A DNA stretch of 64,000 bases, taken from contig CAMTDV010000013.1 in the NCBI GenBank assembly GCA_947069175.1, positions 17,313,412-17,377,411 of the forward strand, read 5' to 3'. The notes below the pieces were generated by a model, which was not told the DNA's origin, ran no database searches, and saw only the letters and a list, made by a program, of their open reading frames with translations. Positions 45,866 to 57,478 of the stretch are shown here, in pieces. Numbering within the stretch: position 1 is the stretch's first letter; the number at the start of each line of letters is the position of its first letter. The stretch is from Scalesia atractyloides. Taxonomy: Eukaryota > Streptophyta > Magnoliopsida > Asterales > Asteraceae. The position numbers were made by a program, and so were the translations under genes.

Positions 45866-47617
45866 AATGGATTATGTGTACGTTGTATGTGTGACTAAGT
45901 GATTATATAGTTTGAGGAGTCATATGCCATTAGTATGAAATGCATATGAAGTTATCACTACGGTCCGCCATATCGTTATGAGTGTGTTCATAAGTTGAAA
46001 ATATGAAAGTAAGAAAGTTGACTTTCATAAAGTCAACAATGTATAAGTAGCATATCTAGATGTTCGGGCACATATAAGAGTAGAGAAGTCATATGTTATG
46101 TACTAGATGATGTATTGAATGTATATGGTGATAATTGAGTTGCGAGAACGTGAAATAAGGTGGTCACTAGTACATGTCTTATATATGAGATAGTTGACCA
46201 ATGCAAGACAAGTAATATATGGATGGAAAGTAATGAATGTTAGTATGTATGATTATATATATGCTAACCATGATATGATTGTGGTGACATGAACGAATAG
46301 GAGTCATGTCGAGACGGACTCAAGCACGAAAGGCTAACGGGTCAAGAGGAAGCAAGGAAGCGGATACGAATACGGACATATAAGATAAGTGATTTCCGGA
46401 ATCACTTCTTCTTTTGTAAACGAATATTGTTATGTTGAATTCAGGGGATTGTGTAAGAAATTACGGATAAGGGTAAGAATCAAGGTACGTATTGTTGTGA
46501 TAAGTCATAGAATGTTATCTACGTTCAGAATTCATAATAGAAGTGAACGGGTCAAAATGTAGAAAGTATGTATCGGGTGTGGGTTATGGATGATTATGGT
46601 TTGGAAATCGTGTAAGAATGTTTAAGTAATCATAGTACTAAGGAAAGTACTATTGTAGTGGATCGTAAATAGTTAGCTATGTTGGAAATAACTTAGAATG
46701 ATCAAACATGTCAAAATCAAGAAAGTATGATAGAAGTATATATTTGATTAAGAGAAAATGGGTTAAGTGTTATAAGGATACGGGAAGCTTACGGAATGCT
46801 ATGGGATACTACGGGAAATTATAAGTCAGTTCGGGTTGGAACAGGAAACGGAAACGGGTTGTGTAAGCTTAAACAAGGAAAAAAGCGTCGGCAAAACAGA
46901 GAGGGCGTCGCCGACGGCCTCCCTAGCCATCGCCGATGCTGCCCTCTTCTCCCGACGCTCTAATCAACTGTCTACGTAAATGAGGACCAACGTAACATTC
47001 CGAGTGGCGTCGCCGACGCTACCTACAAAGTTGATATGCTGTTTTTGTTATTATTCACACCGTGAGTTCCGTATCTCCTAATACTTGTTCCGTAACCCTC
47101 AAAGAAACCCGAAAAGTGAAAATAACTAAAAGGGAGTTAAGTGAACTTAATGAATTGTGATAATGACTGTCGGGGATGAATAAGTATGTAAGTATGTGTT
47201 GTGTATGGCTTACTTACATACTAGTGGTGGAACCCCTAGGTAAGCACGAATAGAAATAAGCATACCCATAGGTTCGTATTTATAAGACTTATTATATGGA
47301 TGTTTCTTACTAAGATATGTTAATATAATCTTATGGGAATGAAAGTGGTATGTAAGGGCTAGTATATATGTGTATACGACTTCAATATATATGAGAATTA
47401 ACGTTACTGATTATTGTCCTGAGAATAAAATGAAAGTGCAGGTTTACTATTATTGACTTATGAAGATTGACGATTGGAATACAAGATCATACACCGAAAG
47501 ATAATCGAAAGGACTACCATGAATAGAAAGAATATGGAGTGATCATTTAATTATGAATGATTAAAAATTATGAATGATGTCACCAAATATTAATAATGTT
47601 GTGTATGTGGTGACTGC
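45866..47617 (+). repeat. 3' LTR of Z, segment 2
   Basis: This is AT-rich LTR sequence between C and X, continuous with 21271 once C is removed. It contains CpG palindromes at 46885-47020 and otherwise no recognisable feature. It ends in ACTGC (47613-47617), the TSD of X. Confidence 0.8.
46885..47020. repeat. CpG-rich palindromes in Z LTR
   Basis: GGCGTCGCCGACG occurs twice (about 46904-46916 and 47006-47018), the second with perfect arms GCGTCG/CGACGC. Related words (CGCCGATG, CCCGACGC) lie between. They stand out from the AT-rich surroundings. Confidence 0.65.
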
Positions 47618-48723
47618 TGTCACACCCCGACCTGCAGCGGAATAAGAGTCGGGCATAATTAGGTTATCACCAAAGCTCATGATGTTTACTAAAATGTTTC
47701 ATATTTATTAAATTCAAATTACAACTTCAATATTCCAAACAAGTCCATACAATTACAAGGAAAAAGTAACTAAATAAACAATCCAAAGCCTAAACTGATT
47801 TATTATTCTAGGTCGTCCTATGTGTTTCTTGCTGCAACTGGATCACCTGTATCGTGTGTAAAAATGGGGGTTTTTGGGTCAACAAAAGTTGGCGAGTGAA
47901 CCTTGTTAGAAAACATTTGTTATTGATTTCTTGTTGTATTTAATATGGAAAAATTTTGCAATAATCATATGTGAGCAAACGTATATAATCAAACAATAAC
48001 AAACCACCTTGCATGAGTATATGACATGAATGATAATGTATATGTTGGCAACGTCACGTTCCGCTCATAGGTAATGGGGAACGGACGGCCTATGATGATG
48101 TATGTGTGATCAAGGCTCAATCAAACGGAGCCGATCATATGTTGACAACGCCACGTTCCGCTCATAGGTAATGGGGAACGGTTCCGCTCATATGTAATGG
48201 GGAACAGACGAGCCTGTGATAATGTATGTACTGAAAATAATAAATTTAATCTAAACATTAACCACACAAATAACTGATACATATTGGATACACATTTGAT
48301 CATGGATATGATGGATGCACAAGTGTTTAAATGTAATAAATAATAAGCGACACATGATACACCCCAAAAATGTGATTAAAACGGGGAATTTGTAGAGATT
48401 CACTCACATTGGGTGCGTTCGTTTGATGATGTTGAATGCGCACGAGTTTGGAGATTTGATCGACGAGAAATAACTAACCTAAAATAATAACGAAATGGTT
48501 CGGTAAATAAGTGGATTTTATTAACAATTTTAATAGGATTTTTAGATTTATTTTTGTGAGTTTAAGGTCATTTTCTAACTTTAAAAATATTATTTTTAAG
48601 GATTTTTAATTGATTTTTAAATTAAATAAATAAATAAAAATATAAAAAAATGTGGACTTTTTGTTGACCGTTGACCAGTACGTTGACCGGACCGTTGACC
48701 GGTCGGACAGTGACTTATGTGTG

Positions 48724-48798
48724 CGCTGGGTGAGGCTCGAACCCGAGACCTCTCGTACGCGTGCACGCAGCTCTACCAACTGAGCTACGTGTCTAACC
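48724..48798 (-). other. tRNA-like module TL4 in X 3' LTR
   Basis: The minus strand has A box TAGCTCAGTTGG (48777-48788) and B box GGTTCGAGCC (48734-48743). The D-arm stem is extended as in G, with one G-T wobble (GAGCTGCGTG). Confidence 0.7.
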
Positions 48799-48889
48799 CG
48801 AAATATTCTATGTTTTAATTATATATATATATACTAATTAAATGTTTAATTTATTTGGTTTTATATTAAAAGAATTTAAATGGTTGAAC

Positions 48890-48965
48890 CGGCTGCAGGG
48901 AAACCGGATCGAACTCGGGTCCTTTGGTTTGTAAGCGCACAGCCCAACCAGTTGGGCTGTGTGTC
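48890..48965 (-). other. tRNA-like module TL3 in X 3' LTR
   Basis: A different hairpin occupies the D-arm position, CACAGCCCAA (48937-48946) and TTGGGCTGTG (48951-48960), perfect over 10 bp. The B box GAGTTCGATCC is at 48905-48915 on minus. Confidence 0.62.
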
Positions 48966-49059
48966 TTATCTGTTAAACATACAGTTTATAATAATCTTAA
49001 AAACATCCTGTGACCTACTCTGATTCAGTTTAAAAAAATTGGTTTTAATTCGGAAAGCC

Positions 49060-49138
49060 GGTGCGTTTGTAAGATTCGAACTCGTGACGTGCGCTATGTG
49101 TTTCCACATAGTCCACCGCTGGACTGTGTGTCTAACCC
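49060..49138 (-). other. tRNA-like module TL2 in X 3' LTR
   Basis: Hairpin arms at 49105-49115 and 49120-49130 with one wobble pair, then a B box GAGTTCGAATC on minus near 49074-49084. The opening GGGTTAGACA motif appears as TGGGTTAGACA. Confidence 0.62.
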
Positions 49139-49984
49139 AGTTTAATATCTTGTTTTAATTAAACTTATACCTAATGTTCGACTTCATCTTCTTCGTTCAA
49201 AGACACAGACAACCGATATTCGACAGTTCTTGTTTAAATCATTCGTCGGACATATAAATGATTGAAATATAATGGATAAAGAAGGTTTTGGAAATGAATG
49301 TACCGGAAAGGATGTTTTTTTTCTCAGAACTCCGGCAAAGGTCGTCGGCTCTGTTTTGTGAATTCCGTCTGATCGGATCAATTAACAGTTTTGATCAATT
49401 AGTTGCGAAATTAAGTTACGAAACAATGATTATCAGAGGGTTTAGATGTTTGTACCGATTCACAACGTGTTTTCGGAAATGTCCAGAGATTTTCCGGCGA
49501 GTGTAAATTATCCGAAAACGTCGTCTGGGACCGATTCTGGTTGAAGGATTTGAGTTAGTATAAGTCTAACAATAGATTGAAACGAAAGAGTCGAGAATTT
49601 ACCGATTTTGTGTAAGTTTCGGTTTTCCGGCGAAAGTCCGGCGATAGCAGATAACGTTTCTGACGAACAGAAGTTAGAGTGAAAATGAAATTGAAGGCTC
49701 TGCGAGTGTTTCTGAGTTATGAGGCGATGATATTACCAGTGTAAATTGGAAGTAAATGATTTCGGTTATCAAACTCGAAAATCATATGAATCGAGTTCAT
49801 TGAAGACGGAATTGATTAAGAACGTGGGTTGTAATGGATTTATCGGTTATTTTCAGTAACTCACGATCACTCAAACGTCTCTGGATGGTTGAAAGCCGAT
49901 GATCGGTTTCAGTTTTGGTGCAAACAGATGAATTCACGGGGAACTTAAGTTTTATATGATTCATTGATTACACAAAAGAATCAG

Positions 49985-50052
49985 GTAGCGAGTGGTTAAG
50001 ATGTGTGTTGATTGTTTCTTCCGGCTGACCCGGGTTCGAAACCCGGCAGCCT
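49985..50052 (+). other. tRNA-like module TL1 in X 3' LTR (antisense)
   Basis: A box region TAGCGAGTGG has lost one base relative to the 5' LTR copy. B box GGTTCGAAACC and a perfect CCGGG/CCCGG T-arm are kept, with TTTTCTTTT within 10 bases downstream. Confidence 0.7.
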
Positions 50053-50237
50053 ATTTTCTTTTGTATTTACTTTATTTTTACTTTTTAACAATTTTAGTTT
50101 CCATATTCTAAAATGTTTATTAATTATGTATTGTTTAAATTAAAATGAGCATTAAATAAGCAACGAAAATTTGAAACTGACTATTTGGTTAATAAACGAA
50201 GCGGGTTTTGAAAACCCGTTTTTCGACGGATGTTACA

Positions 50238-50252
50238 GTATCCCCTACTTTT
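50238..50252 (-). other. Polypurine tract of X
   Basis: The minus strand reads AAAAGTAGGGGATAC next to the LTR. The adjacent inverted repeat AAATTTCG/CGAAATTT is at about 50256-50274. Confidence 0.85.
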
Positions 50253-50279
50253 AGAAATTTCGTCCCGAAATTTAAGTAG

Positions 50280-53200
50280 TAGTGGTAACAGGAAAAAGAT
50301 GCGGGTATTTTTCGCGCATTGAGTCTTCACGTTCCCAAGTAAACTCAGGTCCTCGTTTCGACTCCCAGCGTACCCTAACAATTGGAATACGACTCCGTCT
50401 TAAATGTTTTTCTCCGAGTCCATGATCTCTACTGGTCTTTCAATGAAGTGCATAGATTCATCGATCTGAATATCTTCTAGGGGAATATAGAGGTTTTCAT
50501 CGGTGAGACACTTCTTTAAGTTTGGTACGTGGAACGTGGGGTGAATTCTGTTGAGTTCTTCTGGTAAGTCAAGCTTGTATGCTACAGGTCCTACTCTTTC
50601 GAGTATCTTGAAAGGTCCTACGTAGCGTGGTGCTAGCTTGCCCTTCTGGCCAAAACAAACTACTCCCTTCCACGGTGATACTTTTAAAAGTACTTGATCA
50701 CCAATGTTAAACTCTAAGGGCTTTCGTCGTTTGTCTGCATAACTCTTTTGACGACTTTGTGCCGCTAGAAGATTGTTTCGAATCTGATGGATCTTGTCTG
50801 TTGTTTCTTGAATTAATTCCGGACCGGTGATTTGAGCTTCCCCAATTTCGTGCCAACATACTGAAGATCCGCACTTACGGCCATATAACGCTTCGAAAGG
50901 AGCCATGCCGATACTTGAGTGGTAACTATTGTTGTACGAAAATTCAACTAATGGTAGATGAGCGTCCCAATTCCCTTTGAAATCTATGACACATGCTCGA
51001 AGCATATCTTCAAGAGTTTGGATGGTGCGTTCAGATTGTCCATCAGTTTGAGGATGATAAGCGGTACTGGGGTCTAATCGTGTACCCAAACCGGCTTGTA
51101 CGGCTTGCCATGTTCGTGAAGTGAAACACCATCACGATCTGAAATAATGCTTAAAGGTACACCATGACGGCTTACGATCTCGCTGATGTAGATACGAGCT
51201 AACTTCTCGTTCTTGAAGTCCTCGCGAATCGGAATGAAGTGAGCTGATTTTGTAAGACGATCAATGATTACCCATATAGTGTCATACCACTGGAGGTGCG
51301 AGGTAACCCGGTAATGAAATCCATAGTTATGTTTTCCCACTTCCATACAGGTATTTCGGGTTGGACTAGGAGTCCTGAGGGTCTTTGATGTTCAGCTTTT
51401 ACTTTGGAACATGTAAGGCACTTGGAAACAAAAACAGCAATATCCTTTTTCATTCCAGGCCACCAGTAGGTGTATCGAAGGTCTTGATACATCTTGTCGG
51501 CTCCTGGGTGTATAGAGTATCGTGTTTTGTGCGCCTCATTCATAAGGAAATCACGAAGGTTATTGTGATCGGGAATCCATATGCGATCTAGATAGTAGAG
51601 AATACCGTCGGATTTAATTTCGATTTTAAGTTCAGCTCCACAAGACAGCTCCTTGCGTACGTCGTTTTCCGTTACTGAAACATGTTGGGCTTCTCGGATT
51701 TGATCTTTGATGTCGGTTATGATTCGCGAATATAGAAGACGAATGGAGTTCGCATAACCCTTTCGATCTGAGCGCATCGGCCACCATGTTTGCCTTGCCA
51801 GGATGATACCGAATTTCACAGTCGTAGTCATTAAGAAGTTCGACCCATCTTCGTTGCCTCATGTTCAACTCCTTTTGGTTAAAGATATGTTGGAGGCTCT
51901 TGTGATCAGTGTATATTTCACACTTAGTACCGTAGAGGTAATGTCTCCATATCTTAAGAGCGAACACAACGGCTCCAAGTTCCAGGTGTGGGTGGTGTAA
52001 TTCTTTCATGAATTTTGAGTTGTCTAGAAGCATAAGCTATCACTTTTCCTCTTTGCATCAGTACACAGCCTAGTCCCTGCCCTGACGCGTCGCAATAAAC
52101 CACGAAGTCATCACAACCTTCAGGAAGTGTGAGGATAGGTGGCACAGAGTTTTTGCTTAAGGATTTGGAAGGCTTCTTCTTGTTTAGGTCCCCATATGAA
52201 GGGTTTTCCTTTATGTGTTAAAGCCGTGAGTGGTACAGCAATACGGAGAAATTTGCAATGAAACGGCGATAATAACCAGCCAAACCAAGAAATGATCTTA
52301 CTTCGGTAGGTGTACATGGCGCTTGCCATTCTTGTACTGCCTTGATTTTTGAGGGATCAACATGAATTCCCTTGTCATTGATGACGTGTCCAAGGAATTG
52401 TACTTCCCTTAACCAGAATTCACATTTCGAGAATTAGCGTACAGCTTTTCTGTTCTTAAGAGTGTAAGGATGAGTCGAAGGTGTCGTTCATGATCAGACT
52501 TAGACTTTGAGTAGATGAGGATGTCGTCGATGAAGACTATGACAAAGCGGTCGAGGTAGGGTTTGCATACCCTATTCATTAAATCCATAAATACTGCTGG
52601 AGCGTTGGTTAAACCAAATGGCATGACCATGAATTCGTAATGACCATATCAAGTTCGGAAGGCGGTCTTTGGAACGTCTTCTTCATATACTCTGAGTTGA
52701 TGATATCCAGAACGAAGGTCGATTTTTGAAAAACAGGTGATGCCTTGAAGTTGGTCTAGAAGATCATCGATGCGAGGTAATGGGTAGCGGTTCTTGATCG
52801 TTAACTTGTTGAGTTCTCTGTAGTCGATACACATGCGAAACGTTCCATCTTTCTTCTTCATAAAAAGGACAGGTGCACCCCAAGGCGATGAGCTAGGACG
52901 TATGAATCCTTTGTCAGTCAGCTCTTGCAATTGACTGGCCAGCTCTTGCATTTCGGATGGGGCTAACCTATATGGAGATTTTGCAACTGGTGTAGCTCCA
53001 GGTATAAGATCAATGCGGAATTTGACTTCTCTCACGGGAGGAAGTCCGAAATGTCGTCAGGAAAAACTTGCGGAAAATCTTTTACTACTGGGATGTCTTC
53101 AAGTTTCTTCTCCTTGGTTCCCTTTTTGACGACATGAGTTAGGAATGCAACATAATTCTTGCGGAGATATTTTCGGGCTTGAAGACAGGACATTAATTTG

Positions 53201-53599
53201 AGTCCTTTCGAAGGGGTTTCTCCAAAGATTCGTAGAGTCTGACCGTTTGTAAGAGGAATGCGAATAAACTTTTCACGGCATACAACTTCAGCATGATGTT
53301 GGCTGAGCCAGTCCATACCAATTATAATGTCGAAACTTCCCAACTTCATAGGAATGAGGTCAACTGGAAAATCGTGATCGTTTAGGGTGAGAGTACAATT
53401 GCGTATAATAGAGTTTAATGAGACCGGTTTTCCGTCAGCAACTTCTACCGTTATGGATTCCATGAGTTTATCACGAGTTTGGTTGAGGATGGGTTCAAAT
53501 TCTAAGGACACAAAACTCTTATCCGCACCAGTATCAAATAACATGGATGCATAACTACCATTGATGAGAAACGTACCGTTAACCACGTTGTTGTCAGCC
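50280..53599 (-). pseudogene. pol: X pol remnant: protease, RT, RNase H, integrase
   Basis: On the minus strand: protease LFDTGADKSF near 53515-53550 inside an open frame (53032-53856), RT in pieces 52649-53035 and 52409-52630 (FIDDILIYSK near 52510-52535), and RNase H pieces 51954-52145 and 51632-52033. Integrase follows in pieces 51268-51831 (CLTCSK), 51074-51346 (VIIDRLTKSAHF, ISDRDG) and 50400-51089 (YHPQTDGQSERT, GPFKILERVGP). A small indel separates each pair. The chromodomain-like tail near 50281-50400 is also shifted. It is close in sequence to G and Y. Confidence 0.92.
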
Positions 53600-54773
53600 C
53601 TAGCTTGATTGGCGTTGATGTTGAAAGCTCTTCCCCTAGCAGGTGGAGGAGCTTGGTTAGCCTGGTTTACTGGATTTGCTTGAGCTTGGTCATGGATGAT
53701 GTTCACCAAGCGTGGACAGGTGTTCCTGAAGTGGTTCGGGTCTCCACAGTTGTAACAAGCCCGCATAGGTTGTATCATGGGATAGTTGGGTTGGTAGTAG
53801 GATTGGGCTACATGTTGAGGAGGTGGTAGGAGTAAAGGTTGTTGGGCTTGACCCACTAGCTGATGGTGGGTTTGGGTTGAGGGCTGATTGCGGTTCGTTC
53901 GCTGAAGTGCGCGACAGGTTTGGATGGTGTGACCTGCACGGCCACAGCCGGTGCAATGTTGGCAGGGATGATCAGGAAAGTGATGGTATTGGCAACGGTT
54001 GCATTTTGGGTATGGGCCGGAGTATGGCTTTTTATATGGTGCAGCTGAGGGGGCAACTTGGGTGATGGGTGCAACAGGGATAGGGAAGTTTGTTTGTGTG
54101 ACAGCAAAGTTTCTGCCGTTTCATTTCCTCTTACTAGCAAACTTTGAGGAGGAGGTGGAATGGTTTGAAGTTTGGCCCTCAATGGGGGCTTTCTTTTTCT
54201 CATCCTTAAATTTGCCGTTTCGGATGCGATTCTCGGTAAGCTCGGTAGGTAGTTCCATAGCAGCTTCAAGTGTTGCAGGCGAAGTGCTTAGAACTGAGTC
54301 TTGAATTTTCGAGGGGAGGCCTCGAATATAGTGTTCGACTAAGCGGTATACTGGGGTGAACAAGTTGGGGATCATTTGGTTCAACTCTAGAAACCTTTTG
54401 TTGTAGGAAGTATGATCTCCTTCCTTTTGCTTTAACGAGTGGAATTCATCCTCTAACTTTTTGATCTCGCTTCTTGGACAGAAGCGTCTCGTCATGATTT
54501 CCCTTAACTCCTCCCATGTTAAGGCCATTGCATCTTCGATTCCTCTCTTACCTTTTTCTGTATTCCACCAGGTAAGAGCTACTCCAAATAGTCTCCCGGT
54601 TGCGTAACGTACCTTGCGATCCTCGGGACAATCGCAATTGAGGAAGGTGTTTTCCATTTCCTCAAACCAGTGGAGGAGAGCAGTGACACCTTCGGTCCCT
54701 TCAAATTTCGGGGGATCGCAAGACTTGAAGTGTTTGTAAGAGCACTTTTTGGAGGGAGGGTTGTCGACGTTCT
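53600..54773 (-). pseudogene. gag: X gag remnant, 5' end fused to Y LTR
   Basis: The capsid-like region lies in a 238-codon frame (54121-54837) with LLHWFEEMENTF, ALTWWNTEKGKRG and YIRGLPSKIQDSV. The intact zinc knuckle CYNCGDPNHFRNTCP (CX2CX4HX4C) is near 53720-53765 in the following frame. The frame containing the capsid does not begin in gag: its first 21 or so codons come from the end of LTR_B of Y, because the natural N-terminus and part of the leader were deleted at 54773/54774. Confidence 0.88.
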
Positions 54774-55916
54774 TTTCACACCCCGACCCGCAGCGGAATA
54801 AGAGTCGGGGCATAATTGGGTTATCACCAAAGCTCATGACATTTACTATTATGTTTCATATTTAATAAAGTCAAAGTTACATTTTCAAATATCCAAACAT
54901 GTTCATTCAATACAAAGGAAATAAACCAAACATAACAATCCCAACTCTAAAACGTTTTATTCTTCTAGTCCAAGTCCTATGTGTTCCTAGCTGCTGCTGG
55001 TTCACCTGTATCATGTGTAAAATGGGAGCTTTTGGGTCAACATAAGTTGGTGAGTGAACCTTATTAGATAAACATTTATTAATAAATTAATTGTTAGTTT
55101 ATCAATGAAAATTTGTGCATAATCATAGATGAGCAAATGTAAATAATCAAGCAATGGCAAATAGCAGTCACAACTATAACATACAATAACACATGACAGC
55201 ATACATGAACATACCAACATCATACTGTAAATAACATAAATGAAACTGTGCGATCAAGGCTCAATCAAACGGAGCCGATCATATTGCATGTACTGAAAAT
55301 GAAAATGTCTGTGCGATCAAGGCTCAATCAAACGGAGCCGATCGTATGTGGGCACGCCAGGTTCAACCGCATAATAAAATGGGGAACATGCTCAAAGCTC
55401 ATAATGTAATGGGGAGCGGCGGCCTATGAAATTGCATGTACTGAATAATAAATTGAATCTAATAATAACTACTTAACAACAACAAACTGAATACACAAGT
55501 TCATGATATGATGTATGCACAATGGTTTAGTAATAATATATATATACAAAGACACATGATACACCCCAAAACGTGATTAAAACGGGGAATTTGTAAGATT
55601 CACTCACATTGGGGTGCGTTGGATTGGAGATGGTGAGATGCGCACGAATTAGATGAGCGGATCAACGAGGAATACTAACCTAAATAATAATGGAAAAATA
55701 TATTAAATGGGTGGATTTTATTAAGGATTTTAATGAAATTTTTAGATGAATTTTTGTGAGTTTATGGCTATTTTCTATCTTTAAAAATGTTATTTTTAAG
55801 TATTTTTAATTGATTTTTAAATTAAATTAAATAATTAAAAATATAAAAAAAAATTGTTTATTTAGCGGTCTTAACCGTTGACCGTTGACCGTTGACCGGT
55901 CGGTCAGCGTATTGTT

Positions 55917-55994
55917 TGCGCCGGGTGAGGCTCGAACCGGCGACCTCCCGTACGCGTGCACGCAGCTCTACCAACTGAGCTACGTGTCTAACCC
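55917..55994 (-). other. tRNA-like module TL4 in Y LTR
   Basis: The minus strand has A box TAGCTCAGTTGG and B box GGTTCGAGCC, with the extended D stem holding one wobble, as in X. Confidence 0.7.
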
Positions 55995-56082
55995 GAAATA
56001 ATCTTGTTTTTATTTATACTTATACACTTATTCAGTTAATCCGAAATTCTCTTTAATTTCAAAAACATTTTAATTCAACGGA

Positions 56083-56163
56083 CCGGTGTAAGTGACGGGT
56101 TTCGAACGCGCGACGTATGGTTCATGTTGCACACAGTCCACCGCTGGACTGTGTGTCTAACCC
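56083..56163 (-). other. tRNA-like module TL3 in Y LTR
   Basis: Perfect 11 bp hairpin, arms 56130-56140 and 56145-56155, and a B box with GTTCGAAACCC on minus near 56097-56107. It starts GGGTTAGACA. Confidence 0.64.
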
Positions 56164-56249
56164 GGTTATTATCTCGGCTTTTATTATACTTAACAACTAA
56201 CCGAGTTAACCCGGTTTAGTTTTTGATCAAAAAGGCATTTTATTACACA

Positions 56250-56334
56250 AGGTGTGCGTGGAGCAGGGATCGAACTCGGGACGTGTATGGTTTTTGTTTG
56301 CACACAGTCCACCGCTGGACTGTGTGTCTAACCC
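56250..56334 (-). other. tRNA-like module TL2 in Y LTR
   Basis: Perfect 11 bp hairpin, arms 56301-56311 and 56316-56326, then B box GAGTTCGATCC on minus near 56268-56278. Confidence 0.65.
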
Positions 56335-57179
56335 GTTTATAATTCCGATTTTAATTAACCTTATGTCATCACTGAACTCGTCTTCTTCATTACGAATGCA
56401 GACATCAATCAAACAACCGATACGCGATTAATTTAGTTAATGAACATGATGTCCAGTTTGAATGCATTGAACCGAAAAGTTTGGGGAAAGAAGATACCGA
56501 ACAGATCGTCTTCTTCAGGGAATCCGGCGAAACTTGTCGGCTCTGTTTTTGGAACCTTCGGCTGTGAGAATCAATTAACATGTTTAAGGGATTAGATGTG
56601 AAATTGAACTAATGAGTATTGATTATCAGTACGTTGGAATGAGCATACCGGTAACCAACGAGTTTCCGACAATTCCAAAAGTTTTCCGGCGAAAACAGAA
56701 AGTCCAGCAATGTCGTCTGTGGTTGATTATGAGCGATGGGTTAATGTTAGTAAGGTTCTAACAACAGATTGAAACCGTAAAGTAGAAGTATTTTACCGGT
56801 TTGAGTTGAATACGGTTTTCCGGCGACTTTTGCAGAAAATTCCGGCGAGCTGTTTTAGGCGTTCTGGTGGTCCGAAAATGCGACGAAAATGAAATGGAGT
56901 ATTGGTATGATATCTCTGAGTCGCGAGAGTGGTCTGAAACTTGTGTTATTCTGGACTTGATGATTTTCCGGTTTTAAAACCGACAATGATGAGTCTTTAA
57001 GTTTAATCAATTCCAATTTGATTAGAAACCGTCGTGCATCGGTTATAAACTGAATGTGTGAAATAAACAACGAATTGACGATTGGTTTGCCGATTACCGT
57101 TTCTCAGATGGCGCAATCGGTTTTAACTGGGTTTGTGTATAAATTTCATTTGTGTTCCTAGAGTTAGCAGAAAACACAA

Positions 57180-57257
57180 TGTGGCGGAGTGGTCTTAGGA
57201 GTGAGTGTTAAGTTGTTGAAGGGTGTCTTGGCTGACCCGGGTTCGAGTCCCGGCAGC
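57180..57257 (+). other. tRNA-like module TL1 in Y LTR (antisense)
   Basis: A box TGGCGGAGTGG (57182-57192), B box GGTTCGAGTCC (57240-57250), perfect CCGGG/CCCGG T-arm, and a TTTTTTT run within 15 bases downstream. The A-to-B spacing is longer (58 bp) than in G (52 bp). Confidence 0.75.
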
Positions 57258-57444
57258 GTTATAATTTTTTTATTTATTTTATTTTAACTTTTCATCAAAT
57301 ATAATTTTTATAGTTTAGTTTATTTATTAATTATGTATTGTTTTAAATCAAAATAATCATAAATATTCGACATAACTTTTATAACTTGATATTCGATTAC
57401 AAAACGGAGCGGGTTTTGAAAACCCGATTTTTACAAATGTTACA

Positions 57445-57462
57445 ATATCCCCTACTTTTAGG
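57445..57462 (-). other. Polypurine tract of Y
   Basis: The minus strand reads AAAAGTAGGGGATAT next to the LTR, with the AAATTTCG/CGAAATTT inverted repeat at about 57464-57482. Confidence 0.85.
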
Positions 57463-57478
57463 AATTTCGTCCCGAAAT

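Larger units (their letters stand above)
47618..50237 (-). repeat. 3' LTR of X
   Basis: The 2620 bp LTR has the same architecture as G LTRs: four tRNA-like modules, a TTGACC array (48663-48706, four units) and one hairpin unit (48105-48138). In addition it has three copies of a 30 bp word CGTTCCGCTCATAGGTAATG (48055-48209) that can itself form a CGTTCC/GGAACG stem. A perfect CGGGTTTTGAAAACCCG palindrome (50202-50218) lies 20 bp from the LTR 5' edge. Confidence 0.93.
54774..57444 (-). repeat. LTR of Y
   Basis: The 2671 bp LTR has the same module order as G and X, but its sequence is distinct from both X LTRs and nearer to G. It has two hairpin units (55251-55282, 55311-55345), a three-unit TTGACC array (55878-55901), and the edge palindrome CGGGTTTTGAAAACCCG (57410-57426). 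The terminal G of TGTCACA is changed to T at 54775. Confidence 0.92.
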
